A stretch of 64,000 nucleotides of DNA from Neptunitalea lumnitzerae (GTDB lineage: Bacteria; Bacteroidota; Bacteroidia; Flavobacteriales; Flavobacteriaceae). Every line of letters begins with the position of its first letter. Positions within the stretch are counted from its first letter, which is position 1. Shown one piece after another: positions 1-8,291 of this stretch. The DNA lies in contig NZ_BRVO01000002.1 in assembly GCF_027924185.1 (NCBI RefSeq), forward strand, positions 372,001 through 436,000. The letters are read 5' to 3'. The notes under the pieces were generated by a model. It ran no database searches, was not told the DNA's origin, and saw nothing but the letters and a program-made list of their open reading frames with translations. The position numbers and the translations under genes are program-made.

Positions 1-1
1 G

Positions 2-388
2 CAATCGTATTTCTATGGTACTTTAGCAAAACCGGCAGTGGTAGATATTGATGGTGATGGGGATTTAGACCTACTAATTGGTGTTACAGAAAATTCAGGA
101 ACTTCTGCGGTATTATATTTGTTTACTAATGAAAGTTCTTTAGGAGTTGAAAATGATTTTGATACGACGAGTATCAAAGCATATCCGAATCCGGTAACGG
201 ATGTCTTACATATTGATACGGCGAATGAAATTAATGCTATTCAAGTATTGACTGTAACCGGACAACAAATAGAAGTAGCTACAAGTGATAAGTCGGTAAA
301 TGTTGCTAAATTGCAAACCGGAATTTATATTGTGCAAGTAACAGATGTACATGGTAATACATTTACGCAAAAATTTGTAAAAAAATAA
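2..388 (+). CDS. C-terminal end of a secreted FG-GAP/VCBS-like protein with a T9SS type A sorting domain (partial)
   Basis: The frame is open from base 2, so only the last 128 residues of a longer gene are in the window. It begins with a DIDGDGDLDLLIG segment, the Ca2+-binding Asp-rich loop of FG-GAP/VCBS repeats. It ends in a roughly 75-residue domain with the YPNPVTD start, a central GQQ and a LQTGIYIVQV strand, finishing in basic KFVKK. That is the type A C-terminal signal for the Bacteroidota type IX secretion system, so the product is probably released or attached at the cell surface. Enzymatic domains, if any, lie upstream of the window. A GTG at 38 is only an internal codon. Confidence 0.85.
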   Translation, partial: QSYFYGTLAKPAVVDIDGDGDLDLLIGVTENSGTSAVLYLFTNESSLGVENDFDTTSIKAYPNPVTDVLHIDTANEINAIQVLTVTGQQIEVATSDKSVNVAKLQTGIYIVQVTDVHGNTFTQKFVKK

Positions 389-423
389 ATTCAAGAAGCA
401 AGTAACAAATAAAACATATAGCT

Positions 424-467
424 ATACGCCCATTTGTCACTAGGCAGACGGGCGTATCGTTTTTTTA
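424..467 (+). terminator. Rho-independent terminator after the T9SS gene
   Basis: ATACGCCC (424-431) pairs with GGGCGTAT (450-457) around an 18-nt loop, and a T-run follows. It lies 36 bp after the stop at 388. Confidence 0.8.
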
Positions 468-489
468 TATTTTTTAAAATACAACGTTT

Positions 490-1572
490 ATGAAGCAACC
501 ACAACAAGCCAAAATAGCACCTTTTCAATTAACGCACACCCCACAAGTACCCGAAATTTTACATCGTTTGGGCTGTAGTATTCTATTGTCTACTTTTCAA
601 GCCGGAAAGTTGATTGCAATTTCTCCGAAGGATGAAAATAGCATGGTACAATTGGCGCGTAATTTTACACGACCAATGGGAATTACGTTTAGTGATGCAT
701 ATCAAAAAATGGCTTTGGCCTCGTTTAATGAGGTGCTTCAATTTAGAAATACCCCAAGGTTGGCTGCTTCGTATCCTAACAAGCCAAATGTATATGACAG
801 CTTATATATCCCTACCCAAACCAACTATACCGGACGCTTGGATTTACACGATCTTTCCTATGGTGAAAATGATCAATTATTTGCAGTAAATACGCTGTTT
901 TCATGTATTTGTACCTTTGATACTAACTATAATTTTATACCGTATTGGCAACCTGATTTTATAACGGAATTACAACCTGAAGATCGTTGTCATTTAAATG
1001 GGATGGCTTTAAAAGATGGCAAACCTAAATATGCAACTGCATTTGCTACTACCAATAGTCGTTTTGCTTGGAAAGAGAACTTAACCCAAACAGGTGTGCT
1101 TATTGATATAGAAACCAATGAAATTATCTTGGAAGGCTTAGGAATGCCCCATACACCAAGAATAATTAATGGAGAATTATATGTATTGCTTTCAGCTACT
1201 GGGCAACTGATTAAAGTAGATATCCAAAACAAATCCTATACGGTGATTACGGAATTGAATGGTTTTGTGCGTGGGATGTCTTTCTATGAAGATTATTTAT
1301 TTATTGGAATGAACAAACTGCGTCAAAACTCATCGAGTTTTGCGCATTTAGATGTAGCTAAATTATCCAACTTTGCAGGGATTAAAATTGTGCATTTACC
1401 ATCAGGAAGCTTACAAGGAATCTTGCAATACCAGTCTTCGGTAGATGAAATCTACGATGTAGAAGTGTTACCGGATGTTTTTCGTCCCAACATACTTAAC
1501 AATAGTACTGAACTCTTTACACAGGCAATCAATACCGAAGAGATGAGTTTTTGGCAACGTAATGAACCCTAA
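490..1572 (+). CDS. TIGR03032 family protein
   Basis: A 360-residue protein that matches from memory the TIGR03032 family, conserved proteins of unknown function with a beta-propeller-like run of strands. Recognisable features are the N-terminal CSILLSTFQAGKLIAI stretch, FTRPMGI, the CHLNGMALKDGKPKYATA block and a C-terminal GSLQGI segment followed by YDVEVLPD. No signal peptide or membrane span is seen, so it is probably cytoplasmic. The length is normal for the family. The gene stands alone: a terminator precedes it and a convergent gene follows. Biochemical function is unknown; in other bacteria relatives occur near TPR or sulfotransferase genes, but nothing here supports that link. Confidence 0.75.
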   Translation: MKQPQQAKIAPFQLTHTPQVPEILHRLGCSILLSTFQAGKLIAISPKDENSMVQLARNFTRPMGITFSDAYQKMALASFNEVLQFRNTPRLAASYPNKPNVYDSLYIPTQTNYTGRLDLHDLSYGENDQLFAVNTLFSCICTFDTNYNFIPYWQPDFITELQPEDRCHLNGMALKDGKPKYATAFATTNSRFAWKENLTQTGVLIDIETNEIILEGLGMPHTPRIINGELYVLLSATGQLIKVDIQNKSYTVITELNGFVRGMSFYEDYLFIGMNKLRQNSSSFAHLDVAKLSNFAGIKIVHLPSGSLQGILQYQSSVDEIYDVEVLPDVFRPNILNNSTELFTQAINTEEMSFWQRNEP

Positions 1573-1673
1573 ACTAAGGTTTTATAGTTGTTAGAACTAT
1601 AATCCTATGCCTCTAGAAATGACAAGAGTTTTATAATGGAAGACATGTAAAAATATAAAAGGTGTAACTATCC

Positions 1674-2174
1674 TTAGATGCTTTTTTGCATTTTATATTC
1701 TTCAGAGGAATCTCCGTTTGGAGAAAAGGTAACTATGGAGTCTATAATTTGAAACCCGTTTTTAAGATAAATGGCAAGGCTGTTTTTATTTTGTTGATTC
1801 ACCATGAGTTCAATAGTAGGAATTCTATGAGCTGATGCAAGTTGATACACATATTCCAAAGCTAATTTGCCTATTTTTAAACCACGAAAGGATTGTAATA
1901 CATATAACTTGCTTAAAATCAATTTCTCTTTTACTAGTTGAACACCTAAATAGCCTGTATTTTGATCATTGAACTGTAAAAGAAAATAGCGGAAGTGCTC
2001 CTTTTTGATTTGAGTTTGAATGGTGTCTGCTGTTTGGTATTTTTGGATGAAATAGTCTACATAGTCAGGGTTGACTATTGGGGTGTAGATTTCGTGAAAA
2101 ATTTCATGGGCTAATTTTTTGATGATCTGAATTTCATCTATGGTAGTTACTTCTTTGATGGTAATCATTTGCAT
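1674..2174 (-). CDS. GNAT family N-acetyltransferase
   Basis: 166 residues with the GNAT fold order: an N-terminal strand (MITIKEVTTIDEIQIIKKLA), a central beta strand KLILSKLYVL, then the acetyl-CoA pyrophosphate loop SFRGLKIGKLAL (close to Q/RxxGxG/A), and a C-terminal NKNSLAIYLKNGFQI motif typical of motif B. It should transfer an acetyl group from acetyl-CoA to an amine; the substrate cannot be read from sequence. The start is either Met1 (2174) or Met3 (2168), and both lie close to the upstream region. The gene is monocistronic and convergent with the TIGR03032 gene. Confidence 0.85.
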   Translation of the reverse strand: MQMITIKEVTTIDEIQIIKKLAHEIFHEIYTPIVNPDYVDYFIQKYQTADTIQTQIKKEHFRYFLLQFNDQNTGYLGVQLVKEKLILSKLYVLQSFRGLKIGKLALEYVYQLASAHRIPTIELMVNQQNKNSLAIYLKNGFQIIDSIVTFSPNGDSSEEYKMQKSI

Positions 2175-2542
2175 GAGAGGTTTGGTATGATACCTTCACG
2201 TAGAAAGTATTCTAGTTTTTAATCAACTACAAAAGTAGTAAAGATGTATGGATTTTTGGGTGTTTACAATAAGTTGAAAATTTAGTGGAGTTGGCTGTAT
2301 TTATTTGCTTAATAAGTAGTAATTGTAGTAGACAAAAGTGTCTAAATTACTTTTTAAATATATTTTCGTCCATGAAATTGAAGGTAGGGAAAGTAGGTTA
2401 ATTACGTTAAGATTAACGTAATTTTAATGTATGATATAATAAGATATAATTTAGAAAACTCATTTTCTAAGTGTATTAGAAATTCCTATTTTTACCATTC
2501 TAATAGCTACGGACTAACTGGTTTTTAAAATGCTTCGGTACT
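2175..2542. other. Divergent intergenic region with one palindrome
   Basis: 368 bp between the GNAT gene (minus) and the AraC gene (plus). It is AT-rich with no ORF of coding character. The one clear element is the inverted repeat at 2400-2423, listed separately; otherwise I see only promoter-like AT tracts. Confidence 0.6.
2400..2423. promoter_or_regulatory. Perfect 10-bp inverted repeat, candidate operator
   Basis: AATTACGTTA (2400-2409) and TAACGTAATT (2414-2423) are exact inverse complements separated by 4 bp. No T-run follows, so it is not an obvious terminator. It lies about 120 bp before the AraC-type gene and could be a dimeric regulator site. Confidence 0.4.
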
Positions 2543-3430
2543 ATGGCAAGTAATCATTCGCAAATTATTCAATATCATTTACATGAAGAGAATTTAACCG
2601 AATTACAGTTCGAGATCCATTCATTGGAGGATTATATTTGTGAGCACCAAACAAAAATGACCAAGCCACATTCTCATACTTATTATCAGATTCTATGGTT
2701 TGAAAAGGGAGCAGGAAAGCATTATGTAGATTTTAAGGAATATGAGGTAGTTGAAAATACACTTTTTTTTATCACAAAAAATCAAATACATTACTTTGAT
2801 AAAAATCCATTATATAATGGAGTTGTGATGGTGTTTAATGATGTTTTTTTAGCTGATAGCGAAAACTATATGGAGTCTTTTTTAAGGGATACCATTTTTA
2901 ATAATTTTGAAAGTGACCCTCGTTTTCAAATCAGTAAAAGGGAAGTTGATACTTTTCATAGAATCACTGAACTTATGCGTATGGAGTTTCAGGAGAAAGA
3001 TGATTTTACACGTAAGGAGTATTTAAGGCATTTATTGAATTTGGTTCTCATTACCCTACAGCGAATTGGAAAAAGAAACCACGATGTATCACTACCAATG
3101 CAACATCAAAGTCATATGGTGCTGGTAAAGTTTAAACAATTACTGGAAAAACATTATAAAGAGAAGCATTTAGTACAGCAATATGCAGTTATGCTAGACA
3201 TATCGGTGAAAACCTTAAGCAATGTAACTAAAGTACTTACACAAAGAAGTCCGTTAGCCTTGATTAATGAACGGATTGTTTTGGAAGCCAAACGCTTACT
3301 GTCTTACTCAGGAATGAGTATTAGTGAAATAGCCTTTGATGTAGGTTTTGAAGATCCTTCCTATTTTGCTAAATTTTTTAAACGACAATCTGGGATACTA
3401 CCTAATGAATTTAGGAGACTACATTCCTAA
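2543..3430 (+). CDS. AraC family transcriptional regulator
   Basis: 295 residues. The N-terminal half (about 35-120) is cupin-like, with KPHSHTYYQILWFEKGAG as the AraC-ligand binding entry. The C-terminal about 100 residues hold two helix-turn-helix motifs: YAVMLDISVKTLSNVTK and ISEIAFDVGFEDPSYFAKFF, the latter being the AraC/XylS signature, ending in GILPNEFRR. It should bind DNA in response to a small ligand. A DoxX-like gene starts 125 bp downstream in the same direction, and a perfect inverted repeat lies upstream. The target genes are not evident. Confidence 0.92.
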   Translation: MASNHSQIIQYHLHEENLTELQFEIHSLEDYICEHQTKMTKPHSHTYYQILWFEKGAGKHYVDFKEYEVVENTLFFITKNQIHYFDKNPLYNGVVMVFNDVFLADSENYMESFLRDTIFNNFESDPRFQISKREVDTFHRITELMRMEFQEKDDFTRKEYLRHLLNLVLITLQRIGKRNHDVSLPMQHQSHMVLVKFKQLLEKHYKEKHLVQQYAVMLDISVKTLSNVTKVLTQRSPLALINERIVLEAKRLLSYSGMSISEIAFDVGFEDPSYFAKFFKRQSGILPNEFRRLHS

Positions 3431-3555
3431 ATTTACCATTTATTTTCCTGTTTTCACCTTGTGCTTAATAGGGGATGAATCTACCTTTAAACCCTTCTTA
3501 AAAAGAAATTTTTCAGACCTTCTTTGAGATTAGGTAAAACGGTAAATTCAAATAC

Positions 3556-4821
3556 ATGAAAAATAAAGTACTCTTAAAAATAGGAACGGAATTAGCGCGA
3601 ATAATTCTTGGAGGTACATTTGTATTCTCTGGTTATGTAAAGTCAGTAGATCCCTATGGAACAGCTTATAAAATTGATGATTACTTAGATGCATTTCACT
3701 TGTCAAGACTCGCTTTTTTAGATATGACCATTTCATTTGTGCTTTGTGGATTTGAATTGATGTTAGGAATCATGTTGTTATTGGGAATTTTCTCCAAATG
3801 GACAACTCGGTTAATGTTGATAACCATGTGTTTTATGACACCATTAACCTTGTATTTAGCCATTGCCAATCCGGTAAGCAGTTGCGGATGCTTTGGAGAT
3901 GCTTTGGTTATTACCAATTGGGAAACGTTTTATAAAAATGTAGTATTACTAGCTTTAGCAATCTTTTTGATTTTTTACTATCATTCCATAACACCACTTT
4001 TTAAACCTAAGAAGCAAGTAATAGCTTTAGGTTGGACCGTTCTTTATGGAGTATTGTTCCTTTTTTATAATTTGTATGCAGATCCTTTATTAGATTTTAG
4101 ACCTTATAAACAAGGAGGTAACCTACCAGCACTAATGACGGTAGATCCTGATAAACAGCCGGTAACAGAACTTACTTTTATTTATGAGAAAGATGGTAAA
4201 CAGCAACGTTTTCCTGAGGATAATTATCCATGGCAGGATAGTACATGGACTTTTGTAAAAGTAGATTCTAAAATCATAAAAGAAGGGGAGTTACCACCTA
4301 TTACTGATTTTGCTATAGATGAAATTGTTTTTAATACAGCAGATTCTGATATAGAAGATCAGTATGATATCACGGAAGATATTTTTCAAGATGAAAAGTA
4401 TACTTTTCTGGTGATTGCTCCATTTTTATCAGAGATCAATGAGACAGTACATAAAAAACTTCAGACATTAACGGCTTATACGAAACACTATGGGTATCAC
4501 TTGATACTACTAACAGCATCTGACAAACAAGAGATATTGAATGCGCATCAGCTATATGGAGATGGAATGCAATTTGCGTATACAGATGAAAAAGTTTTAA
4601 AGACCATTGTTCGAAATAATCCGGGATTATTAGTGTTAAAAAAAGGAACCATAGTAGCTAAATGGAATCAAATGACATTCCCAGAATTTAGTACAGCTGC
4701 CCAATCGATTTCCCAAATAGTAGCACAACATTCAACAAGTATAGGAAATGCTACCAAAGTGTTCTTTTCGTTATTGGTATTGGTGGTTCCGTTAGCATTG
4801 TTGCGATGGATTGGTAAATAA
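3556..4821 (+). CDS. DoxX/MauE-like membrane protein, BT_3928 family
   Basis: 421 residues. The N-terminal 170 residues carry about five membrane spans of the DoxX/MauE type, including the conserved SSCGCFGD (Cys110, Cys112), a motif of MauE-like proteins thought to be redox-active. The middle (about 190-370) is soluble and thioredoxin-like in layout (EKYTFLVIAPFL, then a strand ending LLVLKKGTIVAKW) without a CxxC, and a last span lies at about 398-417. This matches the family annotated as BT_3928 in Bacteroidota, whose role is not established. Relatives often sit near folP and tpiA, but here the gene follows an AraC regulator. Confidence 0.8.
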   Translation: MKNKVLLKIGTELARIILGGTFVFSGYVKSVDPYGTAYKIDDYLDAFHLSRLAFLDMTISFVLCGFELMLGIMLLLGIFSKWTTRLMLITMCFMTPLTLYLAIANPVSSCGCFGDALVITNWETFYKNVVLLALAIFLIFYYHSITPLFKPKKQVIALGWTVLYGVLFLFYNLYADPLLDFRPYKQGGNLPALMTVDPDKQPVTELTFIYEKDGKQQRFPEDNYPWQDSTWTFVKVDSKIIKEGELPPITDFAIDEIVFNTADSDIEDQYDITEDIFQDEKYTFLVIAPFLSEINETVHKKLQTLTAYTKHYGYHLILLTASDKQEILNAHQLYGDGMQFAYTDEKVLKTIVRNNPGLLVLKKGTIVAKWNQMTFPEFSTAAQSISQIVAQHSTSIGNATKVFFSLLVLVVPLALLRWIGK

Positions 4822-4961
4822 AAATATGAATCAAGTATTTATTAGTGTAGAAAAACGCGTAAATATAAGTACTCTTACAGTGTATCTGATGGAGAATATG
4901 TAGTGATTTTATCCAAAATAATGGGTATTTTGGCTCTTTAAATAAATAAAATTAGAACACG
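4822..4961. other. Intergenic stretch before the histone-like gene
   Basis: AT-rich sequence. I could not find a convincing gene; short frames of 20-30 codons exist but resemble nothing I know. It probably holds the promoter for the downstream histone H1-like gene. Confidence 0.4.
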
Positions 4962-5138
4962 ATGAAAGATTTAGTGGCGCAAATTCAAGCGCAATTTGAA
5001 GCATTTCAAACAGATGCAACCTTGTAGGTAGAAAATGGGAACAAAGCAGCAGGTACGCGTGCGAGAAAAACAACCTTAGAATTAACTAAGTTGATGAAAG
5101 AATTTCGTAAGGTTTCTTTAGAGGAATCAAAGAAGTAA
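4962..5138 (+). pseudogene. Histone H1-like protein, interrupted by an in-frame TAG
   Basis: Reading from ATG 4962 gives MKDLVAQIQAQFEAFQTDAT-L, then TAG at 5025-5027, then VENGNKAAGTRARKTTLEL and LMKEFRKVSLEESKK with TAA at 5136-5138. The intact form matches the short (about 58-residue) histone H1-like proteins of flavobacteria, in which the position is normally Gln in a QVENGNKAAGTRAR context. A single C-to-T change (CAG to TAG) explains the stop. Such proteins are basic nucleoid-associated DNA-binding proteins. The frame is otherwise intact and a strong terminator follows. This is either a recent nonsense mutation, a suppressed stop or a base error; another copy elsewhere in the genome is likely. 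Confidence 0.8.
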
Positions 5139-5145
5139 GTATCTT

Positions 5146-5390
5146 TCAAGTATAAAAAAGAGTACAATGATCCATTGTACTCTTTTTTTGGATATGCTTA
5201 ACAATAGCATCAATAGTTCTATTGTTCCATACGGCATTTTTTAGCATATCTGATACTGCTCTCCAGTGAGAATGGTGCCAAATTTTAGGAGAGTACCTTT
5301 TAAGATACTCGTTAATTTTCTTAATTTACAGAGCATCATCAATGTAATTGAATGACTTTGTACCATTAACCTTACTATAAACTATACTGG
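5146..5390 (-). pseudogene. Possible decayed coding fragment, unrecognised
   Basis: On the minus strand one frame reads protein-like: NGTKSFNYIDDAL, a TAA at 5326-5328, then KINEYLKRYSPKIWHH and WRAVSDMLKNAVWNN, closing at a TGA at 5146-5148 inside the terminator. There is no good start and at least one stop, so it would be a remnant. The residue make-up (Trp-His-His, charged helices) looks like a real protein, but I do not recognise the family. It abuts the 3' end of the SDR gene at 5391. Confidence 0.3.
5154..5189. terminator. Strong, probably bidirectional terminator
   Basis: A-rich 5154-5159 plus GAGTACAATG (5160-5169) pairs with CATTGTACTC (5173-5182) plus the T-run 5183-5189, a stem of up to 16 bp with a 3-nt loop. 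It follows the histone-like gene by 15 bp. Confidence 0.85.
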
Positions 5391-6170
5391 TTATGATACT
5401 TCTTGCATTTTTCGAATTTGTGGTAAGAGTATTTTCTTTGGAGTTAGAGGGATTAATTTAGTTAATAATTTTTGGATAGGAGATAGGCCGGTAATAACAT
5501 CTAATTTACCTTCCATCATTCCATTATATCCATCTTCGGCAACTTTTTGGGCACTGGCTAAATTCACAAATACGGCCGTTTTATCCATACCTGACACTTC
5601 ACCAAACTTTGATTCTGTAGCTCCGGGCATAAGGGTAGTTACCGTAATATTTGTAGCATACAATTCTTCAGCCAACGCATTGCTAAATGAGGTGACATAG
5701 GCTTTTGAAGCATAGTAGACTGCTTGTAGAGGTCCCGGTGTTAAAGCTGCTGAGGAAGAAACGTTAAGGATTTTCCCTTCATTTCTTTTTACAAAATCCT
5801 GTAAAAAATAGTGTGTAAGACTGGTGAGTGCGGTTATATTCACGGCTATCATAGAGAGATCATCTTTCAGTTTTCTTTGGTGGAATTTGCCCAAACCTCC
5901 AAACCCGGCGTTGTTTATCAAATAGTCCACTTGTAATCCGGCTGTTTTTACATATTCATAGATTTCTTGTGGAGCTTCAGGTTCTGTTAAGTCTTTTGTT
6001 AGAACTGTGACATGAATTGCATACTTACTTTCAAGCTCTTTTTTTAATGCAATCAACTTGTTCTCACTTCTTGCAATGACAATTAAGTCGCCTCCTTTTT
6101 GGGCATGAATATGAGCGAGTTCTTTTCCGATACCACTGCTGGCTCCTGTAATTAAGGCTGTTTTTTTCAT
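5391..6170 (-). CDS. SDR family NAD(P)-dependent oxidoreductase (first of three)
   Basis: A short-chain dehydrogenase of 259 residues starting MKKTALITGASSGIGKEL. The glycine-rich cofactor loop TGASSGIG is at about 7-14, NNAGFGG in the middle, the catalytic Ser in NVSSSAA and the Tyr-Lys pair in YYASK. Ser/Tyr/Lys are all present, so it should be active on a carbonyl/alcohol pair; the substrate is unknown. The frame extends upstream to 6287, but that would overlap the next gene, so 6170 is chosen because family members start right before the Rossmann strand. It is the last gene of a minus-strand run of three SDR genes probably read as one unit. Confidence 0.92.
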   Translation of the reverse strand: MKKTALITGASSGIGKELAHIHAQKGGDLIVIARSENKLIALKKELESKYAIHVTVLTKDLTEPEAPQEIYEYVKTAGLQVDYLINNAGFGGLGKFHQRKLKDDLSMIAVNITALTSLTHYFLQDFVKRNEGKILNVSSSAALTPGPLQAVYYASKAYVTSFSNALAEELYATNITVTTLMPGATESKFGEVSGMDKTAVFVNLASAQKVAEDGYNGMMEGKLDVITGLSPIQKLLTKLIPLTPKKILLPQIRKMQEVS

Positions 6171-6213
6171 TGGATAATAGCTACGTTTGCATGTATTTTT
6201 CAAGGTTTTTAAT

Positions 6214-7005
6214 TTAAATGGTGGGCTTTGGAAAATGAAAGGAACTTCTTGTATGGATTCCTCCATCAATGGGAATGGTAATACCATTCACATAGGAGGC
6301 TCTGTCGCTTATCAGTACAGCAGCCATTTTAGCAATATCCTCAGGAACTCCAAATCTTGCTGAAGGAACTTGTGCAATTAGATTTTCTTTTGTTTCAATG
6401 GGAAAACTATTCAGCCATTCATCAAACATTGTAGAACGGATAGGACCGGGTGATATCACATTGGCTCTGATGCCATACGTGCCATATTCTGCTGCCAGTG
6501 TTTGCGTTAAAGCAATGATACCGGCTTTGGCTGCTCCATAAACTCCCTGTCCAGGAGATCCATCTAATCCGGCTCCTGAAGAAGTAGAAAGTACAACACC
6601 GCAACCTTGCTTTAAAAAGTAAGGTAACACTGCTTTGATACCATAAAAAACAGAAGCTAAATTTAAATTAATTAATTTTTGAAATTCCTCAGCAGTAACC
6701 TCTCCAATTGGTTTTGTGATGGGGCCTCCTGCATTATTAAAAATGGCATCAATTTTTCCGAAATGTGTAACCGTATCTTCTACCATTTTAGAGACTGCTT
6801 CTAAGGAGGTTACATCGATGGTCATTGCCAGAGCTATTCCTCCTTGTTTCTCAATGAGTTGGGCTGTTTCCTGTACGGCTGTTGTATGAATATCTACCAC
6901 CACAACCTTTGCACCATCTAAAGAAAATTGAAGTGCACTTGCACGTCCTATGCCGCTACCTGCTCCGGTAATAATGGCAACCTTATCATCTAATAATTTT
7001 TTCAT
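6214..7005 (-). CDS. SDR family oxidoreductase (second of three)
   Basis: 263 residues of classical SDR. The cofactor loop TGAGSGIGRA is near residue 14, an acidic residue ends strand 2 in VVVDIH (preferring NAD(H) by family rule), NNAGG follows, STSSGA holds the catalytic Ser, YGAAK the Tyr-Lys pair, and the tail has NVISPGPIRSTM and GGIHT. The Asp at the end of strand 2 and the C-terminal IPIDGG are typical of FabG-like and sugar/alcohol dehydrogenases. The reaction cannot be fixed. It lies 43 bp upstream of the next SDR gene and 69 bp after the previous one. Confidence 0.92.
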   Translation of the reverse strand: MKKLLDDKVAIITGAGSGIGRASALQFSLDGAKVVVVDIHTTAVQETAQLIEKQGGIALAMTIDVTSLEAVSKMVEDTVTHFGKIDAIFNNAGGPITKPIGEVTAEEFQKLINLNLASVFYGIKAVLPYFLKQGCGVVLSTSSGAGLDGSPGQGVYGAAKAGIIALTQTLAAEYGTYGIRANVISPGPIRSTMFDEWLNSFPIETKENLIAQVPSARFGVPEDIAKMAAVLISDRASYVNGITIPIDGGIHTRSSFHFPKPTI

Positions 7006-7074
7006 TGTATATCAATTGTTTTATATAGTTTAATGTTTAGCCAACAGTAGACCAACGGGGAACACACTTTCTTT

Positions 7075-7848
7075 TTAAGAAAAACTTGGATATACTTGTG
7101 CGGTTATCCCACCATCAACGGGTAAAGTTATCCCTGTGATATGGGCAGATACATCTGAAAAAAGAAACAAAACGGTATTGGCAATATCCGCTGGTTTTCC
7201 AGCTTTTCCTTGAGGTACAGACATGGCTAAGATAGCTTCTTTTTCAGCTAGGGTTTTGGCAGGAACGTCCTTTAATGCCATCTCGGTGGTTATGGTTCCG
7301 GGTAAAATCGAATTAACTCTAATGCCAGATTTGGCCACTTCTAATGCCGCTACTTTTGTCAAACCGACTACAGCATGTTTTGAAGCACTATAGGAAGCTA
7401 ATCCCGGAAGTCCACCCACAGCACCCATGGAGGCTGTGTTCACAATACTTCCATTTCCTTGTTTTTGCATTATGGGTATTATATGCTTCATTCCAAGAAA
7501 AACGCCTTTGACATTGACGGTTAATACCCGATCGAAACTTACCACATCGGTATCTGTGAGAGGGGTGGTAGTACCCAGAATTCCGGCATTATTAAAAAAG
7601 CCATCGATTCTCCCAAATACAGTCATGGCATATGTTACATAGCCAATAACTTCTTGTTCTAAAGATACGTTTGCCTGATATACTTCGGCAACTCCACCAG
7701 AAGCATTGATTATTTTTTTGCTATCAGCCAGTCCCTTAGCATCGATATCGACTAATAGTAGCTTATAACCCGCTTTTGCCGCAGCAATACCGGTTGCACG
7801 ACCTAATCCGTTGGCGGCTCCTGTAATGATTACAACATGATCATTCAT
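7075..7848 (-). CDS. SDR family oxidoreductase (third, promoter-proximal)
   Basis: A classical SDR of 257 residues from MNDHVVIITGAANGLGRATG. It has the TGAANGLG loop, an acidic LLVDID at the end of strand 2, NNAGILG, the Ser in NTASMGA and the catalytic YSASK. It ends in TLPVDGGITAQ. An upstream in-frame ATG at 7896 would add 16 residues (MNFLFLKKII...), but the core family start is at 7848. It is transcribed divergently from the HxlR regulator at 7935, the usual layout for HxlR-controlled redox genes, so the three SDR genes are probably the regulated operon. Confidence 0.9.
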   Translation of the reverse strand: MNDHVVIITGAANGLGRATGIAAAKAGYKLLLVDIDAKGLADSKKIINASGGVAEVYQANVSLEQEVIGYVTYAMTVFGRIDGFFNNAGILGTTTPLTDTDVVSFDRVLTVNVKGVFLGMKHIIPIMQKQGNGSIVNTASMGAVGGLPGLASYSASKHAVVGLTKVAALEVAKSGIRVNSILPGTITTEMALKDVPAKTLAEKEAILAMSVPQGKAGKPADIANTVLFLFSDVSAHITGITLPVDGGITAQVYPSFS

Positions 7849-7907
7849 ATTTTCTTTTAAATTGGTAATGATTTTTTTCAAAAATAAGAAGTTCATGGTT
7901 TACTTTT

Positions 7908-7932
7908 GATACCAGTTACCTAAGAGATACCA
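7908..7932. promoter_or_regulatory. Candidate HxlR operator between SDR operon and regulator
   Basis: GATACCA occurs twice (7908-7914 and 7926-7932), spaced 18 bp, with GTTACC between. Read on the minus strand this is TGGTATC-GGTAAC-TGGTATC spacing. The second copy touches the HxlR start codon. Confidence 0.45.
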
Positions 7933-7934
7933 AA

Positions 7935-8291
7935 ATGAAGAAAGATATTCAAACAATCAATAAGGAAATAGCCTATATACAGGATACACTATATGTTATT
8001 AATGGTAAATGGAAACTTCCCATACTAATTGCCATATACAATGGGGTGTATCGCTTTAGGGAGATTCAACGATATGTGGGAGCCATTACCCCAAAAGTAC
8101 TCTCAAATTACCTAAAAGACTTAGAAGAAAATAAATTGGTGATTAGAAAGGTATTTGACTCTTCTCCTGTTTTGGTAGAATACCATATTACGGAGTATGC
8201 TAAAACACTTGAACCGATGATGCGAGAAATGGTGTCATGGGGAGCAAATCATAGAATAAAAATTAGCCAAGAAAGCAAAACGATCAACTAA
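7935..8291 (+). CDS. HxlR family winged-helix transcriptional regulator
   Basis: 118 residues. The HxlR signature GKWKLPILIAIYNG is near residue 25, followed by FREIQRYVGAITPKVLSNYLKDLEENKLV (quoted in part), which is the recognition helix and dimerised winged helix, and a C-terminal ALGE-like tail (YHITEYAKTLEPMM). No Cys is present, so redox sensing by thiol as in HypR/QorR-type members is unlikely. It faces the three-SDR operon across about 86 bp containing a repeated GATACCA motif, so local control of those genes is the simple reading. Confidence 0.92.
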   Translation: MKKDIQTINKEIAYIQDTLYVINGKWKLPILIAIYNGVYRFREIQRYVGAITPKVLSNYLKDLEENKLVIRKVFDSSPVLVEYHITEYAKTLEPMMREMVSWGANHRIKISQESKTIN

